Of a stretch of DNA of 15,392 nt, positions 1-6,402 are shown in pieces (within the stretch, counting starts at the first letter, position 1; every line of letters begins with the position of its first letter). Below the pieces are notes generated by a model. It searched no databases. It was not told the origin of the DNA and worked only from the letters and a program-made list of their open reading frames with translations. A program made the translations under genes and the position numbers. Source of the DNA: an uncultured Eubacteriales bacterium (GTDB taxonomy: Bacteria > Bacillota > Clostridia > Oscillospirales > CAG-272); assembly GCA_905201895.1 (NCBI GenBank), contig CAJKPX010000051.1, positions 1-15,392 of the forward strand, in the 5' to 3' direction.

Positions 1-21
1 TTCAAGTCCTTTGTGACACAT

Positions 22-39
22 GGTAGGCAATCGCCTACC
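22..39. other. Terminator-like hairpin in repeat copy 1
   Basis: A perfect 7-bp stem, GGTAGGC / GCCTACC, closes an AATC loop and is followed by TGCTTTCTTTT. The same hairpin recurs unchanged at 186-203 and 350-367 in the next copies. Stem plus T-rich tail resembles a weak Rho-independent terminator reading on the + strand, but the T run is interrupted. Confidence 0.55.
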
Positions 40-73
40 TGCTTTCTTTTGGTGCAGACAAAAACAACACGGT

Positions 74-163
74 TCTTCACGCGCAGCTTGCATGCAAGCT
101 GCCCGGAACGCCGCGCAGGAGAGAGCAGGGAAACGGAGGCACAAAACGCGGCGTTTGTGGAGA
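74..163. other. Possible three-way junction fold in repeat copy 1 (same in copy 2, 238-327)
   Basis: An outer stem pairs TCTTCAC (74-80) with GTGGAGA (157-163). Inside it lie a palindrome, GCAGCTTGCATGCAAGCTGC (83-102), and a long-range 9-bp stem, AACGCCGCG (107-115) with CGCGGCGTT (147-155). In copy 2 the outer stem is TCTTCAC (238-244) with GTGAAGA (321-327), the second is GGGCAGC (245-251) with GCTGCCC (262-268), and the third is 271-279 with 311-319. Differences between the copies fall in stems yet keep or improve pairing. The fold was read by eye and not energy-tested. Confidence 0.5.
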
Positions 164-496
164 GTTCAAGTCCTTTCTGACACATGGTAGGCAATCGCCT
201 ACCTGCTTTCTTTTGATGCAGACAAAAACAACACGGTTCTTCACGGGCAGCTTGCTTGCAGGCTGCCCGGAACGCCGCGCAGGAGAGAGCAGGGAAACGG
301 AGGCATAAAACGCGGCGTTTGTGAAGAGTTCAAGTCCTTTGTGACACATGGTAGGCAATCGCCTACCTGCTTTCTTTTGGTGCTGATAATCGCTCGCGGT
401 TCTTCACGCGCTTTTTTTCTTACCCCCACCGAGCCGCCTTTTTTTGACCTACAAGCTGTCGATTTCAGGTTTTTCACTCCACTTTTGAAACGCACC

Positions 497-525
497 TTGA
501 CAAGCTTTTTTGGTTATGTTATACT
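497..525 (+). promoter_or_regulatory. Sigma-A promoter of lipoprotein gene 1
   Basis: A consensus -35 TTGACA (497-502) and a -10 TATACT (520-525) are separated by 17 bases, with a TGT just before the -10 making it an extended -10. The spacer matches that of the lipoprotein 4 promoter at 13 of 17 positions. The stretch from 412 to 496 between the repeat array and this promoter shows nothing recognisable. Confidence 0.85.
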
Positions 526-557
526 GAAATCACATCAAACATTAGAGGAGAATAAAA

Positions 558-1805
558 ATGAAAAAATATATTGTTTTTTTGCTATGCTTAACGATGATAC
601 TATCGCTGTTCTCCTGCAATGTGAAAATAGACGGCAACAGCTCGCCCGATGCCGATAACGGTGCGGCGAACGGAACAAATGATACGGATAAAACCAATCC
701 GGATCATGAAAACGATGGGGACAGCACTTCGGATGATGGGGATTTCGGTCAGATCGTTGATTCCGCTGACCACTATAAAATCATACGCGTAGGACTCGGT
801 GAAAACGAATATCACATCTATGACCGATGGGGAAAAGAGGTGCTCGTTGAGGTCACAAATAGACCTCTTAGCATCTCCATGATCGACCAATGGGTAATTG
901 AGATACGCATTGGAATGGGAACGGGCACGTCGGTGAGCAAATACTATGACGTACAGAACGATCGTTTTTCCGAGGAATACCTTGATGTAGTTGCGGCTTC
1001 GGGAAATCTTTTGGCTTACGTTGACGCAACGCAGGGAAATGATGCAAATAAGGGAACTCTTGCGGTAAGAGATATATTCGATAAGAACGGATTTTTCAAG
1101 ACATTTTCGTTGGATTTTTCTCCCCGCGAGGTTATGCCGATATCGCACGCGGAATTCACGGAACGTGAAATGGCACTGGAGCTGGTGTATCGAAACCAAG
1201 ATTCTGAGGTAAACGAGTCTGTTACCCTGCCTGTCCGCACAAGCACACTTGATCAAAACGCCTTTACAAAAGCCGACAAGGCGATTATGGTATATGAGCA
1301 AGTATTAAATGGACGCTATCAGGTGTTTGACGTGCGTTGGGAGTCATACTCCTATCTCAAGGACGTCAGTACGCCTTATATGATGACCCCTCTTGAGGAT
1401 GAGGCGAGCTTGAGATATGCATATACGGATATGGACAAGGACGGCATATGTGAGCTGGTAATTGACTGCGGCGATACCTTAATACTTCGCTATTACGAAG
1501 GCACAGTCTACCTTTATTCATTTATTTTTAGAAATCTATATGGTCTCCAAACAGACGGCTCGCACTCTTGGAATCACAATGGAAGCGATTTTGAATACGG
1601 TGAGACACAGCTTTATTTTGAGGGCGCAGACATAAAGTCGAGAGAACTCTGGCGAATCGTAAATGACGGGGAGCCGGATGCGAAATATTACATCGGTAGC
1701 AGCGAGGTGAGTCCTGAGGAGCTTCAAAAATATTGGGAAGAAAATCCCAAGGCACGGATTTTGTTTTCTTCTTTGATCGTGTTTTGGCAAAATCAAAATT
1801 CCTGA
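558..1805 (+). CDS. Lipoprotein 1, paralogue family member lacking the C-terminal domain
   Basis: The 415-residue product is exported and probably lipid-anchored at Cys20: residues 1-20 form a basic-hydrophobic signal ending in the lipobox LSLFSC. Residues 21-70 are an Asn/Asp/Thr-rich flexible linker. Residues about 72-230 form an N-terminal region shared with lipoprotein 4; its DRWGKEV stretch recalls WG repeats, which is a weak resemblance. Residues about 236-405 are the middle domain common to all four paralogues, with an acidic DMDKDGICEL turn at 291-300 resembling calcium-binding or FG-GAP-type loops. Unlike the paralogues it stops just where their C-terminal domain begins, at a short tail ending FWQNQNS, so it may be truncated. 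The start is supported by AGAGGAG nine bases upstream of ATG and by a strong promoter at 497-525. Its biological role is unknown. Confidence 0.9.
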   Translation: MKKYIVFLLCLTMILSLFSCNVKIDGNSSPDADNGAANGTNDTDKTNPDHENDGDSTSDDGDFGQIVDSADHYKIIRVGLGENEYHIYDRWGKEVLVEVTNRPLSISMIDQWVIEIRIGMGTGTSVSKYYDVQNDRFSEEYLDVVAASGNLLAYVDATQGNDANKGTLAVRDIFDKNGFFKTFSLDFSPREVMPISHAEFTEREMALELVYRNQDSEVNESVTLPVRTSTLDQNAFTKADKAIMVYEQVLNGRYQVFDVRWESYSYLKDVSTPYMMTPLEDEASLRYAYTDMDKDGICELVIDCGDTLILRYYEGTVYLYSFIFRNLYGLQTDGSHSWNHNGSDFEYGETQLYFEGADIKSRELWRIVNDGEPDAKYYIGSSEVSPEELQKYWEENPKARILFSSLIVFWQNQNS

Positions 1806-1973
1806 TAGGCGGCGATCGCTGTTGCGGAGGATCGTTGAAAGGAATTTGATATTGAAGCAAACGGATATCGTGTTGAGCACGGAGGCACTTCTTTGGCTCC
1901 CGACTCGTTCTGCGTTTTAGTCATTCGAAGATACGTGATTGATCACAATTCTACTTTTGGAGGGGAAAATTTG

Positions 1974-3029
1974 ATGAAAAAGCTGCTTGCCGTTTTGGTG
2001 TGCTTGATGATGGTGTTGTCGCTGTTTTCTTGTGATACAACCGATTGGAAAGATGAGGAAACTGCCACAACAAACAATCAAAAGGATGAGGAAAGCATTG
2101 CCACGACAGGCAATCAGGAAGATGAAGACGGCACTGCCACGAAAACCGATGAAAAGGCCGAGGAAACAACCGAGGCGGTCGACGATCCTTCCTCCCCGTT
2201 AAACGACCTCGCGATGCAGATGTTTGAGGCGGCGATCAAGGGAGAGATCAGCGTTTGCGACGCACATCTGGGTGAGACGGAATTAAAAAATCTGCAATTT
2301 CCAAGTGACGGTACAAGGCTTGAGGAATGTAAACAACTCACCAAAGCGATATTGGATATGGATGGGGACGGCGTCAACGAATACGTGATCCAATCGCCCG
2401 ATCGTGACCATATTGTTTTGCATTGCTACAACGGCAAGGTGTATAGCTATTGCTTTGACCGCAGTGTTTTTTACAATTTAAATACCGACGGTTCTTTTTA
2501 TTGGAGAGGTTTATCCAAGCCGGAGGGGGCGCATGTCGGATTAAATCAGCTCTCTTTCGACGGATCGTTGCTGATCGTTAAGGAGGTCTACAAAATAATC
2601 ATGGACCCTGCTGAGATGACGCCAATTGCATATTATATGGATGGTAAGCAGATAACGAGTGATGAATACAGTGTCTATTATAGTAACAATCCAAAAAGAT
2701 TTGCATCCTTCTGTCCTTTTGATATTTCGTGTGAGTATCCGATATCTTCGGAAGATGCTTTTGAGATTGTGTCAAATCATTGGAGAAGGAAAGATGGGGC
2801 TAGCGAGGGGGCTTGTGGAACAACATTGGTATATAGAATTGTTATATTAGAAAAGCCCAACGCCTACACTATGAACTACCGCATATGCTTGCAATGGGAA
2901 GCTTACAGCCACGCAAATCACGGTTGGGAAAGTCAGATTCCGAGGATTACAGTACTTGATGAGTTGTTGGTGAACGCCATAACGGGAGAATGCCTCAATA
3001 TTCAGGAAGCTTGTCCGGACGGTAAATGA
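1974..3029 (+). CDS. Lipoprotein 2, tandem paralogue of lipoprotein 3
   Basis: The product is 351 residues from the ATG at 1974, chosen because GGAGGGG lies eight bases upstream and a signal peptide follows at once; an in-frame TTG at 1893 would add 27 residues that do not look like a signal. Lipobox LSLFSC places the lipidated residue at Cys20. Residues 21-75 are an acidic Thr/Glu/Asp linker with an extra 12-residue unit absent from lipoprotein 3. The middle domain (about 76-250) carries the acidic turn DMDGDGVNEY (128-137). The C-terminal domain (about 255-345) contains CGTTLVYRIVILEKP and ends LLVNAITGEC, resembling a PepSY-type fold by its closing strand and TGE turn (inference). The 168 bases before it contain no clear promoter, so it may be read through from lipoprotein 1. 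Function unknown. Confidence 0.9.
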   Translation: MKKLLAVLVCLMMVLSLFSCDTTDWKDEETATTNNQKDEESIATTGNQEDEDGTATKTDEKAEETTEAVDDPSSPLNDLAMQMFEAAIKGEISVCDAHLGETELKNLQFPSDGTRLEECKQLTKAILDMDGDGVNEYVIQSPDRDHIVLHCYNGKVYSYCFDRSVFYNLNTDGSFYWRGLSKPEGAHVGLNQLSFDGSLLIVKEVYKIIMDPAEMTPIAYYMDGKQITSDEYSVYYSNNPKRFASFCPFDISCEYPISSEDAFEIVSNHWRRKDGASEGACGTTLVYRIVILEKPNAYTMNYRICLQWEAYSHANHGWESQIPRITVLDELLVNAITGECLNIQEACPDGK

Positions 3030-3048
3030 TAAGCCTTTTTACGCATGG

Positions 3049-3054
3049 TATACT
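3049..3054 (+). promoter_or_regulatory. Possible extended -10 promoter of lipoprotein gene 3
   Basis: TATACT preceded by TGG forms an extended -10 in the 60-base gap between lipoprotein genes 2 and 3. The best -35 at 17-base spacing is ATGATA (3026-3031), four of six matches. It begins just inside the end of gene 2. Confidence 0.45.
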
Positions 3055-3089
3055 GACCTTACAATTCTACTTTTGGAGGGGAAAATTTG

Positions 3090-4124
3090 ATGAAAAAGCT
3101 GCTTGCCGTTTTGGTGTGCTTGATGATGGCGTTGTCGCTGTTTTCTTGTGATACAACTGATCAAAAGGATGAAGAAACAGCCACAACAAATAATCAAGAG
3201 GATGAAGACGGCACTGCCACAACAACCGATGAAAAGGTCGAGGAAACAACCGAGGCAGTCGACGGTTCTTCCTCCCCGTTAAACGACCTCGCGATGCAGA
3301 TGTTTGAGGCGGCAATCAAGGGAGAGATTAGCGTTTGCGACGCACATCTGGGTGAGACGGAATTAAAAAATCTGCAATTTCCAAGTGACGGTACAAGGCT
3401 TGAGGAATGTAAACAACTCACCAAAGCGATATTGGATATGGATGGGGACGGCGTCAACGAATACGTGCTCCAATCGCCCGATCGTGACCATATTGTTTTG
3501 CATTGCTATAACGGCAAGGTGTATAGCTATTGCTTTGATCGCGATGATTTCTGCAATTTAAGCACGGATGGAACCTTTTATTGGAATAATTCCTCCATAG
3601 CAGCGGATTGGAAGGGCGGACTCAATCAAATCGTTTTTGATGGGGAAACGGTATATGTAAAATCCGTTTACAGTATTCACTATTCCGAAAAAACTGAACT
3701 GAATTATTATGAAGCAGATTATTATGACTATTATGTAAACGGAGAAGCTGTTACGCGATCTGAATTTTCTGATTTGCGACTCTACAAAACAAAAATGCGA
3801 TTTACTCCGTTTGAACTGACGTGCTCCTATCCTATCACTGCGGAGCAGGCATGGGATTTTGCAAATACATATTGGGATCACATGGACGGTGCTCATGACG
3901 GTGCTGTCGGAACACTTGCGTTTTACAGGGTTGTGGTGCTTGATACACCGAATTCCGACATGAAATCCTACCGCATTGGTTTGCAGATGGAATTCTATTC
4001 GAACTGGGATGTCAGGAAGGACTGTATGCCACCGAGAAATTCTCGAATAGATAAACAAATATTGGTAGATGCCAAAACGGGAGAGATTACTGAATACGTA
4101 GCGCCTGAGGCGGACGGAAAATAA
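3090..4124 (+). CDS. Lipoprotein 3, tandem paralogue of lipoprotein 2
   Basis: The 344-residue product starts at ATG 3090, nine bases after GGAGGGG; the leader sequence from 3061 is identical to that before lipoprotein 2. The signal ends LSLFSC with Cys20 lipidated. The linker is 12 residues shorter than in lipoprotein 2. The middle domain is near-identical to lipoprotein 2 up to the codons around 3540, then clearly different. The C-terminal domain reads PITAEQAWDFANTYW, then a GTLAFYRVVVLD strand, and ends ILVDAKTGEITEY, which is the best PepSY-like signature of the four. Abundant Tyr and Asp around 3700-3780 set its central segment apart. It ends about 87 bases before a bidirectional terminator. 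Probably surface-exposed at the membrane; ligand or partner unknown. Confidence 0.9.
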   Translation: MKKLLAVLVCLMMALSLFSCDTTDQKDEETATTNNQEDEDGTATTTDEKVEETTEAVDGSSSPLNDLAMQMFEAAIKGEISVCDAHLGETELKNLQFPSDGTRLEECKQLTKAILDMDGDGVNEYVLQSPDRDHIVLHCYNGKVYSYCFDRDDFCNLSTDGTFYWNNSSIAADWKGGLNQIVFDGETVYVKSVYSIHYSEKTELNYYEADYYDYYVNGEAVTRSEFSDLRLYKTKMRFTPFELTCSYPITAEQAWDFANTYWDHMDGAHDGAVGTLAFYRVVVLDTPNSDMKSYRIGLQMEFYSNWDVRKDCMPPRNSRIDKQILVDAKTGEITEYVAPEADGK

Positions 4125-4292
4125 TTTTTCACCGGGGTGGCGCTGCCATCAGGCTCCTGTGGGGCAACTTTGTGAGAGTTAATCCCGAACGCGGCGTGTT
4201 TGTACCCGCAGCAAAAAGAGACGGTCAAGCAAAAGCTTGACCGTCTCTTTTTGTTGCGGACAAAAGCACAAAACGGTTCTTCGCGGGCATTT
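4125..4292. other. Intergenic element laid out like the 164-bp repeat
   Basis: After the stop of lipoprotein 3, TTTTCAC (4126-4132) can pair with GTGAGAG (4172-4178), enclosing GGTGGC-GCT-GCCATC (4136-4150) and GCTCC-TGT-GGGGC (4153-4165): again a possible three-way junction, helped by wobble pairs. Next come GAGTT, a spacer containing AACGCGGCGTGTTTGT, a strong terminator, and a tail with GCGGACAAAA and ACGGTTCTTCGCGGGCA. That tail matches the repeat's GCAGACAAAA and ACGGTTCTTCACGGGCA in the same order after a hairpin. This suggests a degenerate relative, though only the tail is similar enough to be persuasive. Confidence 0.4.
4211..4257. terminator. Bidirectional Rho-independent terminator
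   Basis: The stem pairs AAAAAGAGACGGTCAAGC (4213-4230) with GCTTGACCGTCTCTTTTT (4235-4252) around an AAAA loop; GC and G residues outside extend the symmetry. It has T runs in both directions, so it can end lipoprotein 3 transcripts on + and the 4Fe-4S / GH20 unit on the minus strand. Confidence 0.93.
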
Positions 4293-4300
4293 TGCCGCAT

Positions 4301-5419
4301 TCAATCCTCGGTCTTTTGGTATTCGTTTTTCCGAATGCCGGGGTAGTGTTCGTCGAGGTATTCCTCGCGGTAGGGGTTCACGCCCGTTGAAACCGTTTCG
4401 GGAGTGACCGAGAGCGTCCAGCTCTTTTTGTAGAAGAAGGGGTTGTGGAACTTATTTTCGATCCTGTCGGTCTTCTCAAGCGCGTTCATGCAGGCGCGGA
4501 TGCAGCCCTTCGCTCCGCAAATCGCAAAATAGCCCGTGTGGTTGAGGATGTAATCGTAGTAGCCCATCACGGCGTTGTCCTCGGGCTTGCGTCCCCAGGA
4601 GCCCTTTGCCATGGTGTAGGAGAGGATATACGCCTCCTCCTCGGTCATCTCGCTGTTGCGCACGTCAAACGCCATATTCGGGAATTCCTTTTTGAGGAAG
4701 GGCGAGCATTCGTTGTTCATGCCGTGATGCGAAAGCGTGCAGCGACCCATTCTCACGTCGCCGTACCAGATCTCCTTCTCACCGAAGCTGACGTGCAGGC
4801 GCTTTTTCTCGTCCTTCACGGGTGGGATCGCGTTGCCGGGGCAGGCACGCGCGCAGGCACCGCAATGGATGCAGATATCGCCCGTGTCCATGATCGGGTC
4901 AGGCTCCAGCTCGCAGTCGGTGAAGATCAGACCGAGGCGGACGCGCGGACCGAATTTCTTTGTGAGGAACACCTTGGAAAATCCGACCTCACCCAAGCCG
5001 CAGCCTGCCGCGATCAGACGGACGCTGCAAACCACGTCGGCAGGCACGCGATCGGGCGCAACCGGCTCACGGGTGGTGCCGTTGCCCTCGGGAACGGCAG
5101 GGTAGTGCGCCACAGCCTCCCATCCGTGATCCTCGATGAAGCAGCAGAGCTCATAGGATTTTTTGGGACGGAACAGACTGTTGAGCTTGTTGTAGGAATA
5201 AAAGGTGTAGTTATGCCAATGCGTGCCCTCCTCGATGCCGCGATAGGTTCCGCGCGGAATGCGCATGGCAACGGCGATCACCGATTTTGCACCGGGGAAG
5301 TAGGTTTTGGGAGACATCAGAACGGGGGCATCTGCAAAGCGCTCGATGTTGCCGATGGCAATGCAGTCGATCCCGAGCTCCCGTGCCTTATCCTTGATCA
5401 TCTGAGAGGTGAGTCTCAT
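4301..5419 (-). CDS. Epoxyqueuosine-reductase-like 4Fe-4S protein B
   Basis: The 372-residue product resembles the QueG superfamily (cobalamin- and iron-sulfur-dependent reductases) without a signal peptide, so it is presumably cytoplasmic. The N-terminal half has FPGAKSVIAVAMRIPRG (41-57), then GCGLGEVGFSKVFLTKKFGPRVR (139-161), the usual QueG core strand-loop. A ferredoxin motif C183-x2-C186-x2-C189-x3-C193-P binds one cluster. Near the end C301, C306 and C310 in ICGAKGCIRAC replace the second regular cluster motif of true QueG, so the substrate is uncertain. Its ATG overlaps the stop of the upstream paralogue by one base (TGATG), with AGGAGG inside the end of that gene, implying translational coupling. 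Likely a redox enzyme of unknown substrate rather than QueG itself. Confidence 0.85.
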   Translation of the reverse strand: MRLTSQMIKDKARELGIDCIAIGNIERFADAPVLMSPKTYFPGAKSVIAVAMRIPRGTYRGIEEGTHWHNYTFYSYNKLNSLFRPKKSYELCCFIEDHGWEAVAHYPAVPEGNGTTREPVAPDRVPADVVCSVRLIAAGCGLGEVGFSKVFLTKKFGPRVRLGLIFTDCELEPDPIMDTGDICIHCGACARACPGNAIPPVKDEKKRLHVSFGEKEIWYGDVRMGRCTLSHHGMNNECSPFLKKEFPNMAFDVRNSEMTEEEAYILSYTMAKGSWGRKPEDNAVMGYYDYILNHTGYFAICGAKGCIRACMNALEKTDRIENKFHNPFFYKKSWTLSVTPETVSTGVNPYREEYLDEHYPGIRKNEYQKTED

Positions 5420-6345
5420 CAGCGCGCCCTCCTGTCTCCGTCCTTGGAAAAGCTGCCGCCGAGCACGTTTGCGGCATCGGTGTTTCTCTTTGCGGCGTCC
5501 GCGCCGTCCGAGATGCTCCAGGTGTCGCGCGTGCGGAAGGGATTTTCAAAGCGGCTTCCCACAAGCTCTGCCTCCTCCAGGTGGCACAGGCAGGTGCGGT
5601 TGCAGAGTGCGGCAATGCGGTCGGGGCGAGCCGAAGCATGCATGCGGTTGGGGCAGGCGCCGTTTTTGCAGGTCTTGCAGAGTGAGTAGTTGATGCTTGC
5701 AACCTCCATCACCTTGCCGCAGATCTCTACCTTGACGGTGTTCTGCATATCGACCGCACCCAAGGGGCAGCTCACGGCGCATTTTCCGCAGCCGTCGCAA
5801 ACGTGACCCTCAAACAGAGGTGTCGGCTCGATCTCTGCATCGGTGAGGATCATGTGAAATCTCTGACGCGAGCCAAACTCAGGGGTGAGGAACAGACCGT
5901 TGCGACCGATCTCACCCAGACCGCAGGCAACCGCTGCGTAGTCGAAATCGGGGTATACATTCGGTGCGGGGCGACCGTCGGCAACCGACACGCCCTGGGG
6001 ACCGAGCTCGGAGGGGTTGGGGAACAGGGGGCACGCCTCCCAGCCGTTGTCCTCAAGCATTCTCACCAGATCGTAGCAGGCGAACGAGAGAAATTCATCC
6101 TCGAGCCAATTCTTGCCAAAGAGCGAGTAGTCACCGAAATTGGTGCCCTCCTCAACGCCGCGCAGCGCACCGCGGCAGATGCGCTTTCCGAGCATGATCA
6201 CGGTTTTTGCCTCGGGGAAGATCGAAAAGGGATTGTGCTGTGCATCAACGCCATCAAAGCGCGATCTGGATGCAAAGCCGATCAGGTCAATGCCGATCTG
6301 CTTGGCGGCGGCAAGGACCTCTGCCTTGAAATTCTGTTCTGTCAT
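5419..6345 (-). CDS. Epoxyqueuosine-reductase-like 4Fe-4S protein A
   Basis: The 308-residue paralogue of the next gene shares the same plan: FPEAKTVIMLGKRICRG (43-59), a GLGEIGRNGLFLTPEFGSR core (142-160), and the ferredoxin motif C183-x2-C186-x2-C189-x3-C193-P at the same residue numbers. It adds C223, C226 and C231 (CKTCKNGAC), then C248, C252 and C254 (CNRTCLC), enough for a second cluster of unusual spacing. The C-terminal HLEEAELVGSRFENPFRTRDTW parallels the paralogue's ALEKTDRIENKFHNPFFYKKSW, evidence of tandem duplication. AAGGAG lies six bases before the ATG. It sits 57 bases after the GH20 gene, likely in the same transcript. Cytoplasmic oxidoreductase, substrate unknown; a role in queuosine synthesis is not supported by context. 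Confidence 0.85.
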   Translation of the reverse strand: MTEQNFKAEVLAAAKQIGIDLIGFASRSRFDGVDAQHNPFSIFPEAKTVIMLGKRICRGALRGVEEGTNFGDYSLFGKNWLEDEFLSFACYDLVRMLEDNGWEACPLFPNPSELGPQGVSVADGRPAPNVYPDFDYAAVACGLGEIGRNGLFLTPEFGSRQRFHMILTDAEIEPTPLFEGHVCDGCGKCAVSCPLGAVDMQNTVKVEICGKVMEVASINYSLCKTCKNGACPNRMHASARPDRIAALCNRTCLCHLEEAELVGSRFENPFRTRDTWSISDGADAAKRNTDAANVLGGSFSKDGDRRAR

Positions 6346-6402
6346 GTCTGTTCTCCTTATGTATCAATTCGTATTTTTTTGAGAGGAATGAGGCGACTGT
6401 GA

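Larger units (their letters stand above)
1..411. repeat. 164-bp tandem repeat array, two full copies and one partial
   Basis: Copy 1 spans 1-164, copy 2 spans 165-328, and copy 3 starts at 329 and loses similarity after about 384, with the motif GGTTCTTCACGCGC still recognisable up to 411. Copies 1 and 2 differ at about 7 of 164 positions. The window begins inside the array, so more copies may lie upstream. Each full unit holds a hairpin (GGTAGGC, loop AATC, GCCTACC) followed by a T-rich stretch, then a segment that can fold as a three-way junction. I see no convincing gene in it: minus-strand reading frames exist, but they have the repeat's periodicity and no matching ribosome binding site. 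The function is unknown; it could be a structured RNA, a small non-autonomous mobile element or a palindromic intergenic repeat. Confidence 0.9.

Noticed and set aside
1..411. CRISPR array
   Set aside because: The repeat unit is 164 bp and contiguous, with no short repeats separated by unique spacers, and no cas gene is present.
77..495. Small minus-strand reading frames across the repeat array
   Set aside because: They repeat with the 164-bp unit, are Cys/Pro/Arg-rich without recognisable domains, have no ribosome binding site, and overlap strong hairpins.
341..658. 105-residue + strand frame running from the third repeat into lipoprotein 1
   Set aside because: It contains the lipoprotein 1 promoter, overlaps its signal peptide in another frame and has no start-site support.
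1849..1920. Short TTG-started frame between lipoproteins 1 and 2
   Set aside because: It is about 24 codons with no family resemblance; AAGGAA upstream is too little evidence.
4445..5689. 414-residue + strand frame antisense to the 4Fe-4S genes
   Set aside because: It is a shadow of two genes with clear cysteine motifs, and it has no ribosome binding site.
4301..6345. Naming either 4Fe-4S protein queG
   Set aside because: The second-cluster cysteine spacing is not that of QueG and the neighbours are not queuosine genes.
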